Below, piece after piece: positions 32,756 through 41,183 of a DNA stretch of 64,000 bases (position 1 is its first letter; each line of letters begins with the position of its first letter). Under the pieces are notes generated by a model. It searched no databases. It saw only the letters and a list, made by a program, of their open reading frames with translations, and was not told the origin of the DNA. A program made the translations under genes and the position numbers. This stretch comes from Lachnobacterium bovis (GTDB lineage Bacteria; Bacillota; Clostridia; Lachnospirales; Lachnospiraceae). The DNA lies in assembly GCF_900111325.1 (NCBI RefSeq), contig NZ_FOGW01000004.1, positions 62,001 to 126,000 on the forward strand, written 5' to 3'.

Positions 32756-33667
32756 CTAACCTAACGTAATATTTACTGGAATAACTTCTCCTGGCATCTT
32801 TAATAAAATTCTGCCTAGTATAAGAATGCCAATACCTATCCACGCTTTTTTTGACAATTTTTCCCTAAAAAAGATTACAGCAACTAAAGCTATAACTAAA
32901 ACATTGAAACATTTTACATAATTCATAAACCCTTGGTCGCCTTGAACTTGAACCGGCAACTCACCTATTTTTTTAGGAATATTTTCTGAATACACAAATA
33001 CAAGTCCTGCTAAAATTCCTGTAACCGCACCTAAAAATGGCATTTCACTCACTGAATGTATAACTCCAGAAGCGAAAACATACACCCACACAATTACAAC
33101 ACCTACAAACAATTCTGCGGCTCTTATATCATCACCTGCTAAAACTTGTGCATTTCTATCTAATAAAACCTGTCCTATTGCACCGCATAAAGCTGCACCA
33201 AACGCAGAAGCAAACATTTTTACATTATCTCCCGACAACTCATTTCCCAAAACAACGCCTAGAAAAATCAGAATAAGTGCTATTCCTTGTGTAAAATTAG
33301 TCGGATTTTTGTACCATAATATATTAATTAGATTTTCAAAAATTATTTCTGCACCATAATAAGCTACTATCGTCTTTGTTATTTCCATGGTTGATAATCC
33401 CTTAAATAATAACAACCAAACCAATCCACTCAAAACACCCGCAATCAAAAAAATAATCATAAGGTTTTGACTCGACGATACATTATTTACTTCTTGCGAT
33501 ATTTTAAGAAAATCTCTTTTATCTGATATATTTCTAAACAAAAACACTATACTTACAAAAATAGCTGTTATTAGCCTATAATCCGTTTTTTTCATTGCTA
33601 ATTTTGCAAAAATATAGAACACTCCAGTAAGAACTAGCATTCCAAATATGTAATATAATCCTGTCAT
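32756..33667 (-). CDS. EamA/DMT-superfamily transporter-like protein
   Basis: A 303-residue protein with about ten hydrophobic helices in two halves, typical of drug/metabolite transporters of the EamA type; the second half includes LGAVTGILAGLVFVYSEN and ends FFREKLSKKAWIGIGILILGRILLK, the usual last-helix pattern. The substrate is unknown. AAGGAG precedes the start. Its stop is 9 bases from the start of the pseudo-C39 protein, so the two probably act together, but what they move or bind is not visible. Confidence 0.75.
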   Translation of the reverse strand: MTGLYYIFGMLVLTGVFYIFAKLAMKKTDYRLITAIFVSIVFLFRNISDKRDFLKISQEVNNVSSSQNLMIIFLIAGVLSGLVWLLLFKGLSTMEITKTIVAYYGAEIIFENLINILWYKNPTNFTQGIALILIFLGVVLGNELSGDNVKMFASAFGAALCGAIGQVLLDRNAQVLAGDDIRAAELFVGVVIVWVYVFASGVIHSVSEMPFLGAVTGILAGLVFVYSENIPKKIGELPVQVQGDQGFMNYVKCFNVLVIALVAVIFFREKLSKKAWIGIGILILGRILLKMPGEVIPVNITLG

Positions 33668-33775
33668 TTTTTAGCTCCTTTTAGTCTTAATCTTTTGCTT
33701 TAAACGGTCTTTAGAATGTGCATCTTATCCATTCCCCATCATTTTATTTAACCACATATATTGATTTTACGCAAC

Positions 33776-33835
33776 AAAAAAAGAGCCATGCTTTCAATTA
33801 ATTCTTACAATTGTAAAAAAATTGAAAGATGACTC
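33776..33835 (-). terminator. Terminator of the YARHG/zinc-ribbon operon
   Basis: On the minus strand GAGTCAT-CTTTCAATT pairs with AATTGAAAG-CATGGCTC followed by seven T. Confidence 0.85.
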
Positions 33836-33869
33836 AAATTTTTAAATCATATTATATTCTACTTTTAGA

Positions 33870-34925
33870 TTAAAATCCAAATAGACTAGATTTTGGTGAT
33901 GAATACATACCTGATATTGACTCTTTAAGAGAATCACTAATCATATTTGTTCCAATTCTAAGTGTGATGTATTCAACAACTAACATTACAAAGAAGATTG
34001 CAACCCATAACATAACTTTATATTTTTCATTACGACACTGTGAGCAATCATCTGCTGTAATCAACATTATAACACCCCAAATAGTTGTTGTTGAGTATAA
34101 TAACAATGCAACCTGAAGTGAAACTAATGCAGCAAAAATTACTAATAATCTACCTATAGCATATACAATTGATCTAGTAGAAACCAACTTAAGTTCTGAT
34201 GTATATGAAGTATTTTTTCCAATAATAACTTTGTGTACAAATAATGTAATTGCAGCAAAAATAAATGTTGCTATCAATGACAAAATAAATGTAACAAAGA
34301 AAATCAATACATAGTTAACATCTACATTCATAGATGATGATCTTGAAGACAAACCACCGAGTGATCTTGTAAGTCCTCCAAGCATTGATGAAAACAAGCC
34401 AGACATATAAGAAAATAGTTTTGCAACTGAAACACATGCTAAAGTAGCTGTAATAAATGCCTGTAAAGCGATAAAAATAAATGAAATTCTATAATCACCT
34501 TGTGCTACGTAATTACGAGTAACTGTTTTTGTATTTGAAAAAATACCTACAAATGTATTTACAAGTTCTGAACCAAATGTATTTTGTCTAACATATGGCT
34601 GTTGGTAGTTATAATTTGGGTTTTGCATATTATTTTGTTGATAATTATAATTACCATTTTGCATATTGTTTTGCTGATAATTATAATTACCATTTTGCAT
34701 ATCGTTTTGTTGATATGAATAACCAGCGTTTTGGTTATTAGCTACATTCTGTGTACTGTAATTATAATCAAAACTTACATTGTCGTTACTGTTTGTTGCT
34801 TGAGTCTCAGAACTATTTACTGTATTGTTAAATGTTTCGTTATTTTGTTCATTTGTCTGTCCCTGACAATTACAAATTTCACCATCTTGTAATGGTCTAC
34901 CACATTTTGTACAAAATTTTGCCAT
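33870..34925 (-). CDS. Zinc-ribbon membrane protein with Asn/Gln-rich linker (Yip1-like)
   Basis: The 351-residue protein starts with a Cys4 zinc ribbon (Cys5, Cys8, Cys18, Cys20), followed by a long Asn/Gln/Tyr-rich linker (about 22-115) that includes three 12-residue repeats of the form YQQNNMQNGNYN. The C-terminal 200 residues have about five or six membrane helices with a Yip1/YIP-like arrangement. A zinc ribbon plus disordered linker plus polytopic membrane domain is a recurring layout in Firmicutes, with no established function. The start follows AGGAGG. It is the last gene of a three-gene operon with a TcaA-like and a YARHG-domain gene. Confidence 0.75.
   Translation of the reverse strand: MAKFCTKCGRPLQDGEICNCQGQTNEQNNETFNNTVNSSETQATNSNDNVSFDYNYSTQNVANNQNAGYSYQQNDMQNGNYNYQQNNMQNGNYNYQQNNMQNPNYNYQQPYVRQNTFGSELVNTFVGIFSNTKTVTRNYVAQGDYRISFIFIALQAFITATLACVSVAKLFSYMSGLFSSMLGGLTRSLGGLSSRSSSMNVDVNYVLIFFVTFILSLIATFIFAAITLFVHKVIIGKNTSYTSELKLVSTRSIVYAIGRLLVIFAALVSLQVALLLYSTTTIWGVIMLITADDCSQCRNEKYKVMLWVAIFFVMLVVEYITLRIGTNMISDSLKESISGMYSSPKSSLFGF
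34600..34714. repeat. 36-bp in-frame repeats in the zinc-ribbon protein linker
   Basis: Three near-identical 36-bp units encode 12-residue YQQN(N/D)MQNxNYN repeats. They keep the frame; a length polymorphism is likely between strains. Confidence 0.75.
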
Positions 34926-34957
34926 TTTTATTTCCTCCTAGACTATTTTGTCAAATA

Positions 34958-36427
34958 TTATCCTAAATACATGTAAAGATAATTTACTAACCATCCTTTT
35001 TTTTCATCGTATTTATATGTCACTCTAACATAACCTGTTCTACCGCGATCTCTGAAAATTTTTGTTTCAGTTCCAACATTTTCAACACCATCAACCTTAT
35101 CGTTGTATGATAATCTTACAGAAGGAGTATTAACATCATTATTTGATATTGATCCTTTAATATCATTAATTTTAATATTAGCAATACCAACCTTTGCATT
35201 AGATGCTGTAAATAATCTAGCCAGATTATTATATCTGTATTTTGATATTGAATTAGATGTAGCAAACATATCTTTTACAGTTTCATAATCTTCTTGTTTA
35301 ACAAATGCATTTAAAAGTCTTGCATAATCTTTTTTTGCCTGTTTAAGAAGTTCTTTTTGTTCACTCTCATTAAGTTTGATTCTTGTTAAAGAGAAATATG
35401 TTGATGGTCTTTCATCCATAACTTGTGAACCAACTAATCTTTTTACTGTCATTTTAGAATGTCCAATTGGTTTAACAGAAATAGAATACTGTCCATCATA
35501 CATTGCTGGAATCAAATAAGTATCTGTTGTTGTAGCATGAGATGTAATATATTTAGTTGGAACTTGATCTCCATTAATATATAATTTTGCATCCTTTGGA
35601 ACAATAAAGTTTACTCTTTGAGCAACTACCTGAGGGCAGCTAATCTTCCATGCATTAAAGAAAAGGAAATTCTTGCTGCTTCCTTTAGTACCTGTAAGCT
35701 TTAAGTATCCACTTCTACCTTTTTCATTCTCAATGTTGAATTTTTTAACTTTACTAATATCAAAAGCAGTATCAACATCTTCTTTATCAACTAACTTTCC
35801 TGTAAACTTCTTATCTAAGTCAAATGATTTTTTAAAGTTCTTTTCTGTTAAGAAAGTTTTATCTGTTACATTTGTATATTTATTAATTGTTTTATAGTCA
35901 TAATTTTTTACAGCATTATAATATGCATCAGATGCATGATTAAAGTCATTTAAAATTGAACCTACTACAAAAAATAAAATTAATGCTACAACTGCAGCAC
36001 CAATTAAACCAAATAAGATTTTAATATCTTTTGTAATTTGACGTTTTGGCATCATTTGACCTTGGAATCCTGGATTTGGCATTCCTTGATTCTGGAATCC
36101 TTGGTTTGGCATTCCTTGGTTTGGCATTCCTTGGTTTTCGAATCCTTGGTTTGGCATTCCTTGATTTTGGAATCCTTGGTTTTCGAATCCCTGGTTTGAC
36201 ATTTCCTGGTTAGTCTCTTCTTTATTAGATACGTCTTTATTTAAATTAACCGCATTATTTTCATTTGCATTATTTTCATTTGCATTATTTTCATTTGCAT
36301 TATTTGTTGTACCATATGAATACTCAAACGAGTTTGGATCATTATTCACTTGTTCGAGCTTAGCTCCACACGATCCACAAAAAAGTGCACCGTTTTCATT
36401 TTCTGCTCCGCATTTATTACAAATCAT
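34958..36427 (-). CDS. Zinc-ribbon, TcaA-like membrane protein with NQGMP repeats
   Basis: The 489-residue protein has an N-terminal Cys4 zinc ribbon (Cys3, Cys6, Cys17, Cys20), four Asn-Glu-rich repeats (about 42-60), a stretch of pentapeptide repeats NQGF/MP (about 78-124), one membrane helix (136-159) and a large extracytoplasmic part. The latter resembles TcaA (zinc ribbon, helix, and repeats of a beta-rich domain; for instance KNFKKSFDLDKKFTGK and FIVPKDAKLYINGDQVP). TcaA in staphylococci affects glycopeptide tolerance and the wall. AGGAGG precedes the start. Second gene of the operon (gaps 11 and 32 bases). Confidence 0.75.
   Translation of the reverse strand: MICNKCGAENENGALFCGSCGAKLEQVNNDPNSFEYSYGTTNNANENNANENNANENNAVNLNKDVSNKEETNQEMSNQGFENQGFQNQGMPNQGFENQGMPNQGMPNQGFQNQGMPNPGFQGQMMPKRQITKDIKILFGLIGAAVVALILFFVVGSILNDFNHASDAYYNAVKNYDYKTINKYTNVTDKTFLTEKNFKKSFDLDKKFTGKLVDKEDVDTAFDISKVKKFNIENEKGRSGYLKLTGTKGSSKNFLFFNAWKISCPQVVAQRVNFIVPKDAKLYINGDQVPTKYITSHATTTDTYLIPAMYDGQYSISVKPIGHSKMTVKRLVGSQVMDERPSTYFSLTRIKLNESEQKELLKQAKKDYARLLNAFVKQEDYETVKDMFATSNSISKYRYNNLARLFTASNAKVGIANIKINDIKGSISNNDVNTPSVRLSYNDKVDGVENVGTETKIFRDRGRTGYVRVTYKYDEKKGWLVNYLYMYLG
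36060..36300. repeat. In-frame tandem repeats in the TcaA-like gene (15-bp units)
   Basis: At 36245-36300 a 15-bp unit (TTCATTTGCATTATT) encoding NENNA recurs three to four times, and at about 36060-36200 15-bp units encode the NQGMP/NQGF series. Both sit in the cytosolic linker. Confidence 0.75.
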
Positions 36428-36438
36428 CTAATTTCCTC

Positions 36439-36993
36439 CTAAAAACCTAAATATGATTTTTTGTGGCTTTCTTGATATTTTTCAATTAATTTGAAATTAC
36501 TTGTCTCTATTGGTGATAATTGACCATTAGGAGTCATTGAATACCAGCTTTTTGATGAAAAATAATCAATAAATTCTTTTTCAGAAAAAGCAGCACCATG
36601 TCTAGCAACTATTTCTGCTTTCGCAAGTGTTAATTCTCTTGGTGAATAACCATCTAAATCTGATTCAGTTAATAATTCTGTAGCACTTTTTTCAATAATG
36701 TATCCATTTGGATTATTTACTGCATCTTTTCCTTTCCCTGGTTTATCTGTTTTCTTTTGATATTCTTCCCTAGACACTTTAATTGAACCCAAGTCATAGT
36801 CAGACACATATGTTGTCATTGTACTATTTGATGTTACTGTTACAGCCTTTCTAGAAATAAGTTCGTTGTCTTTGCTTGTTCTACTAGTTACTACCATTAC
36901 AATTAATGTGATTAAGCATGCGAAAATAACAGCACCAGAAATGGCATATCCTGCAATTACGCCTGCGCTTATTTGATTGTTTTCCTTCTGCAT
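36439..36993 (-). CDS. Membrane-anchored YARHG-domain protein
   Basis: A 184-residue protein with one N-terminal helix (about 13-36), a disordered linker with Lys-Pro-Gly residues and a C-terminal YARHG domain (about 115-182): SPRELTLAKAEIVARHGAAF, then EFIDYFSSKSWYSM. The signature Tyr is replaced by Val (VARHG, 129-133). YARHG is an extracellular domain of unknown function, usually with a signal anchor. AAAGGAG precedes the start. It is the first gene of the operon with the two zinc-ribbon proteins, which places it in the envelope. Confidence 0.85.
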   Translation of the reverse strand: MQKENNQISAGVIAGYAISGAVIFACLITLIVMVVTSRTSKDNELISRKAVTVTSNSTMTTYVSDYDLGSIKVSREEYQKKTDKPGKGKDAVNNPNGYIIEKSATELLTESDLDGYSPRELTLAKAEIVARHGAAFSEKEFIDYFSSKSWYSMTPNGQLSPIETSNFKLIEKYQESHKKSYLGF

Positions 36994-37240
36994 AGTAACT
37001 CCTTTCTTTTACTTTTTTTGCTTTTTGCAAATCCTCTTCCTTACAATTATACCAAAACAACTTGATACATTCCACAAAAAACAACTCATAATTTTATTAA
37101 TTTAAATTTTTTATTAATTTTTTCTAAATTTTTTATTAATAATATTCATAATTGCATACTTTTATTTAAAAATATTTTTCATTAAATTGCTTTTTTTTAA
37201 ACATTAAAATCGACTTATGGTACTTCAAAAAATAAAAAAG

Positions 37241-37277
37241 CAAAAAAAAAGCGAGATATTATAAAATATCTCGCTTT
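37241..37277 (-). terminator. Terminator of tRNA-Gln copy 2
   Basis: A 13-bp perfect stem (AAAGCGAGATATT/AATATCTCGCTTT, ATAA loop) followed by a T run on the minus strand. Confidence 0.9.
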
Positions 37278-37286
37278 AAAAATATA

Positions 37287-37358
37287 CTGCCCCACAAGGA
37301 TTCGAACCTTGAAATGACGGAGTCAGAGTCCGTTGCCTTACCGTTTGGCGATGGGGCA
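37287..37358 (-). tRNA. tRNA-Gln(CTG), copy 2
   Basis: Identical over all 72 bases to copy 1 at 1786-1857 (anticodon CTG, U1-A72, G73, no encoded CCA). Its flanks differ entirely, so it is not part of a longer duplication. Confidence 0.95.
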
Positions 37359-37378
37359 TTGCCTCTCAACAGTTATAT

Positions 37379-37407
37379 ATTATAAGGCCTACTGATAGGT
37401 TTGTCAA
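37379..37407 (-). promoter_or_regulatory. Consensus promoter of tRNA-Gln copy 2, overlapping the psd stop codon
   Basis: On the minus strand TTGACA (37402-37407), 17 bp and TATAAT (37379-37384). The TGA within TTGACA is the psd stop codon. Confidence 0.9.
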
Positions 37408-38294
37408 CAACTTTTTTTATTTTTTAAAAATTTCTTTCCAATAACTTCACCTTGGTTAACATGAATCTCATATCCATCTTCTGATGCCTTTAGTATATCC
37501 TCATCGATTTGAACTTTGTCTTTTTCAAACGCCAAAATAACCGTTGATCCACCAAATTCAAAACGACCTTTTTCATTTCCACGTTTTACAAGATGTTTTT
37601 CATTTGCATGATAGTTTAAAATTCTTCCAACTAACAATGCTCCAACTTCCATAATTGCGACATTACCAAAGTTATCACTCTTTAATATAGAAAATTCTCT
37701 AGTATTTTCCTTATATATCTTAGTATAATCATTGGCAATTGGATTAACTGTATGAAAGAATCCCTTAATTTTATAATGTTTACTTAGCACACCATCATCT
37801 ATAATATGATATCTATGATAATCACTGACAGTAAGTCTACATATTAGAAGCTTACCTCCTTCATAATGCTTTGCTATTTTCTCACTTCTAAAGAGCTCAG
37901 TCATTGTATACTTTGTGTTCTTAACAGTAAAAACTCCATCATTAGTAATATCATAAACACTTAATCTACTATCACATGGCGAAACTAAATCTGTTGGTTC
38001 AAAAGAAACAATACGTTTTTCTTTTTTTACTTTTCTTGTAAAGAACTCATTAAATGAATTGTATTTTACATCTTCAAAATCACTCAAATCTATATTATTG
38101 TTTTTCACAAATGACTTAATTAATACAGTCGATAATTTTGAATCTAGAAATTTACCTGCTATTTCTGATATTGTTGGTTTAATTAGGACTTTAAGTATAG
38201 CATTTCCTATTGTAGTCTTATATAAAAAATCTAAACTTTTATTTTGTGCCTCATTATCAGCAATAACATTTCCTTGACGATCTAAACATTTCAT
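37404..38294 (-). CDS. psd: Phosphatidylserine decarboxylase
   Basis: The 296-residue pro-enzyme converts phosphatidylserine to phosphatidylethanolamine at the membrane. It cuts itself at the GGST motif (248-251), where Ser250 becomes the pyruvoyl group; most homologues have LGST, some GGST. The active-site Asp108 lies in SPCDSR and the conserved histidines in VSDYHRYHIID (157-167). It is the last gene of the PAP2-UPF0104-pssA-psd unit, about 103 bases after pssA. Start after GAGG, 9 bases away. Confidence 0.95.
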   Translation of the reverse strand: MKCLDRQGNVIADNEAQNKSLDFLYKTTIGNAILKVLIKPTISEIAGKFLDSKLSTVLIKSFVKNNNIDLSDFEDVKYNSFNEFFTRKVKKEKRIVSFEPTDLVSPCDSRLSVYDITNDGVFTVKNTKYTMTELFRSEKIAKHYEGGKLLICRLTVSDYHRYHIIDDGVLSKHYKIKGFFHTVNPIANDYTKIYKENTREFSILKSDNFGNVAIMEVGALLVGRILNYHANEKHLVKRGNEKGRFEFGGSTVILAFEKDKVQIDEDILKASEDGYEIHVNQGEVIGKKFLKNKKSC

Positions 38295-38397
38295 TTAATA
38301 TGTGCCTCACTTTTTCTTTAATCAAAATCTTATGTCTTTTATGTTTATGATATGCACCACAACTTCTAATGCATATCTGTTGTTATTAATTTATAAT

Positions 38398-39090
38398 TTA
38401 TTTTGCTTGTTTATGAAAAATAGTTGTAAATACTTTATTTTCTACAAATTGTTTCTTTCCACCTGCTTTATGTGGAACAATAACTGTTACGATAATTGCA
38501 ATTGTAACAATAGCTACAAATGACGCCAACTGTTTATTAGATGGTTTTTTTAATCTAAAATCAGTTATAAATAATGTTCCAACAACAAATAATAAAGCTA
38601 ATAAATTATACTGCCATATTTCTTGCGAAATATGTGTATTTATTAAATATAAAATTGGTAAAAAAATTGTAATACTTGTAATTGGTAAACCATGATAATA
38701 TTTATTACAACCCTCTTCTACCTTTTGTCTATTTGTCTCTAACACATTAAAAAATGCCAATCTAATAACTGAGCAAATTAAATAATATCCTATTACTACC
38801 GAAGCTAAAAGACCTGTCATTCCCATGCTATAACACAAAATTGTTGGAAAAACTCCAAAACAAACCATGTCACAAAGTGAATCGATTTGCACACCAAAAA
38901 GTTTTTGGTCATCTGTTCTATTTTTTTTACTTCTAGCAACTTTTCCATCAAACATATCACATAATCCTGATAATGCAAGACAAATTACAGCAATTGTATA
39001 CTGTCCTTCAATTGCTTGGAATATACCTACTGAAGTACATAGTAAACTAACATATGTTAAAATTACTGTATAATCATAAAACCCTATCAT
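38398..39090 (-). CDS. pssA: CDP-diacylglycerol-serine O-phosphatidyltransferase
   Basis: A 230-residue integral membrane enzyme with the CDP-alcohol phosphatidyltransferase motif: D45, D48-G49, A52-R53, G66, D70, D74 (SGLCDMFDGKVAR, then GVQIDSLCD). It makes phosphatidylserine from CDP-diacylglycerol and serine; the serine specificity is inferred from the psd gene next to it. About six helices follow. AAAGGA precedes the start. It begins 4 bases after the UPF0104 gene. Confidence 0.92.
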   Translation of the reverse strand: MIGFYDYTVILTYVSLLCTSVGIFQAIEGQYTIAVICLALSGLCDMFDGKVARSKKNRTDDQKLFGVQIDSLCDMVCFGVFPTILCYSMGMTGLLASVVIGYYLICSVIRLAFFNVLETNRQKVEEGCNKYYHGLPITSITIFLPILYLINTHISQEIWQYNLLALLFVVGTLFITDFRLKKPSNKQLASFVAIVTIAIIVTVIVPHKAGGKKQFVENKVFTTIFHKQAK

Positions 39091-39094
39091 CTTT

Positions 39095-40120
39095 TTAATC
39101 CTTTCTACGCCCTATTGTTAGTTGAGCAACAATGGTTAAGATGGCGCTTAAAATTAATTCTGTATAATAACTCAATCCTCTACTTACAATCATTCCTGGT
39201 AAGCAATAACTTTTAAAAATCGGAGCAAAAATTTGCAAAAATAACTGTTCACTAATTCCCATACCACCTGGTAATGGAAGCATATCTACTGCCACGGAAA
39301 TCATTCCTTGTAATACCATTATAAGATTAGCGCCGTGTTCCTTGAATCCAAACGAACGATAAACTAACCAAGTAACAAAGAATAATAAAAACCTCTGTAC
39401 AATAGTTATTATGATGACATTAAAAACAACTTTCTTATTTGCCTGAAAAAAAACTGCCACCTCACTATATTGTTGCATAGATTTATTAAGTCTTTCTTCA
39501 TGATATTCTCTTCTTTTAACAAATTTTAATTTTACAAGAATATCTAAACCAAAAAATAATATTTTTTTGGCCATTGTTGGGTGAAAAACTAATAATAACA
39601 TAAATCCAACACAAAAACAATTTAGCGCTATTCCTAAATAACACCAATACAACACTGGTGATAAAAAGTTCATAACAGCTTCAGGTCTGATAATCATAAC
39701 TCCTACACCAAGCAAAACAAGTACAAGTTTGTATGTAATCGTAACAATCATCAAGATTACTGTTGCTATAGGAATTGAAATTTTGTCTTTCTTCATGTAA
39801 TAAATTTGAGCTGGTTGTCCTCCTGTCGCCGATGGTGTTATACAGCTAAAGAAAAAACCAACAAACGAGTACAAAATACAATGTAAAAATTTCACATGAT
39901 TTTGTCCTACTTTTTTCATCATGTAATATATAATCACTGACTCTCCCTCAACGAAAAATACTACAAACAAAATTGATATCATCCAATATCGAATATCACA
40001 CTGTTTTATGCATCCTAAAATTTGGCCCATATCTTGTCCATGAAAAACACCATATAAAGTCAATGCAAAAACAGTAATTAAAAATACAACATTAAATACA
40101 TTTTTCTTACTGACTCTCAT
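39095..40120 (-). CDS. LPG-synthase TM/UPF0104 family membrane protein (flippase-like)
   Basis: About 341 residues with eight to nine helices and the pattern of the lysylphosphatidylglycerol synthase transmembrane family (PF03706): FVGFFFSCITPSATGGQPAQIYYMKKD, and near the end AVDMLPLPGGMGISEQLF. There is no C-terminal GNAT/aminoacyl transferase domain, so lipid movement or lipid modification is more likely than lysyl transfer. The start is ambiguous: ATG at 40120 is used, but TTG at 40129 has a better-spaced AGGG. It overlaps the end of the PAP2 gene by 14 bases. Confidence 0.8.
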   Translation of the reverse strand: MRVSKKNVFNVVFLITVFALTLYGVFHGQDMGQILGCIKQCDIRYWMISILFVVFFVEGESVIIYYMMKKVGQNHVKFLHCILYSFVGFFFSCITPSATGGQPAQIYYMKKDKISIPIATVILMIVTITYKLVLVLLGVGVMIIRPEAVMNFLSPVLYWCYLGIALNCFCVGFMLLLVFHPTMAKKILFFGLDILVKLKFVKRREYHEERLNKSMQQYSEVAVFFQANKKVVFNVIIITIVQRFLLFFVTWLVYRSFGFKEHGANLIMVLQGMISVAVDMLPLPGGMGISEQLFLQIFAPIFKSYCLPGMIVSRGLSYYTELILSAILTIVAQLTIGRRKD

Positions 40121-40832
40121 AACTATCAATTTTCCCTAACACTAACGTGTTGACCCTTTCAAATATGTTAATCATTGTATAATATAATCGAGTTTTACCT
40201 ATAAGCACATAACATATCTGAGCAATAGCTATGCCAACAAAAACATCAACAATGTAGTGTTGTTTGGTAAACTGAGTCGATGCACACACTGCAATAGCAA
40301 ATAAACATGAAAAAACCTTATACCATTTTGGAATTTTCTTACTGCTATATATTCCTATAAAGCACATCCAACTCACTAAACAATGTATAGATGGGAATAA
40401 ATTAGATGGTCTATCCACCCAATATATAAATCTCATTAAAACACTTGATATATCATTCCCTATAACTTCTGGTCTTACATTAGTCGTTGGAATTAAAACA
40501 AAGAAAACACCACAAATAACCTTACTAGTCATTTCAGCTATTACAAATCGATTCCAGTGCTCTTTTCCTTCTCGAGCGATTAGTATGTAATTAATTACCC
40601 AGAAACCAAAACAAATGATATATACCCACACCCATTCTTTGACAAATGGAACTTTTCTGTCAAAAGATGTAGTCAAATCATAATGCTTAGAATTAGCACA
40701 TAAAAATTGTGTTCCTGTATAGATTAAGCTATTAATCATCCAACACAAAATTAATGTCAATATAGCATATCCCGGAATAATTTTACCTATACTACAACGA
40801 TACCATCGCCCAAAGCGCGTTTCTTTTGTCAT
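40107..40832 (-). CDS. PAP2-family membrane phosphatase
   Basis: A 241-residue protein with about six helices and the phosphatase motifs of the PAP2 group: NVRPE (a weak first motif), PSNLFPSIH (second) and TQFTKQHYIVDV (third, with the catalytic His). Such enzymes dephosphorylate phosphatidic acid, phosphatidylglycerol phosphate or undecaprenyl pyrophosphate; which one is not decidable. The ATG at 40832 is preferred with GGAG 5 bases upstream. It opens a four-gene lipid operon with UPF0104, pssA and psd. Confidence 0.8.
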   Translation of the reverse strand: MTKETRFGRWYRCSIGKIIPGYAILTLILCWMINSLIYTGTQFLCANSKHYDLTTSFDRKVPFVKEWVWVYIICFGFWVINYILIAREGKEHWNRFVIAEMTSKVICGVFFVLIPTTNVRPEVIGNDISSVLMRFIYWVDRPSNLFPSIHCLVSWMCFIGIYSSKKIPKWYKVFSCLFAIAVCASTQFTKQHYIVDVFVGIAIAQICYVLIGKTRLYYTMINIFERVNTLVLGKIDSYESQ

Positions 40833-40903
40833 CACTACTCCTATTCTAAAAAAGACTATATGTAACTCTACTGTATCAAAATAATAATTAGAATATCATA
40901 CTA

Positions 40904-40946
40904 TTCTTAAGATAAACATAATCAAACCTTAAGAAATCTTAAGATA
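40904..40946. repeat. Three CTTAAG boxes in helical phase upstream of the lipid operon
   Basis: CTTAAG occurs at 40906-40911, 40928-40933 and 40938-40943 (spacings 22 and 10 bp, close to two and one helical turns). The first and third lie in the larger palindromes TCTTAAGA and ATCTTAAGAT. It is upstream of the PAP2-to-psd operon and could be a regulator site. Confidence 0.5.
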
Positions 40947-41063
40947 TTATAAATAATTTAAATATATTATTCTTGATACTCTTTCCATTATAACATAAAA
41001 CATTTTATATGTCCTTTAGCAATATTAACAATTTATTCAATTTTATTCTCTAAAATTTCTAGT

Positions 41064-41107
41064 AAAAAAGCCACGCCCTAAAAATCGAAATCATCAGGCA
41101 TGGCTTT
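41064..41107 (-). terminator. Terminator of sugar ABC transporter 1
   Basis: On the minus strand AAGCCATGCCT pairs with AGGGCGTGGCTT, followed by a T run. Confidence 0.85.
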
Positions 41108-41183
41108 GTATATAATGAAGAATGGTTATGTAAAAAGAATCTTAACTAATTTAGTCTGCAATGTTAATTTATGACATTACTTC

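Larger units (their letters stand above)
40833..41183. other. 351-base region between the lipid operon and sugar transporter 1
   Basis: It holds the CTTAAG array (40904-40946), AT-rich sequence and the transporter terminator (41064-41107). I see no gene. Confidence 0.7.

Noticed and set aside
36060..36300. Possible CRISPR or mobile repeat
   Set aside because: The repeats are in frame within the TcaA-like gene and encode NQGMP/NENNA protein repeats.
33870..36993. Toxin-antitoxin or phage-defence cassette
   Set aside because: No nuclease, kinase or immunity-type domain is seen; all three proteins are membrane-anchored with zinc ribbons or YARHG, which fits an envelope role better.
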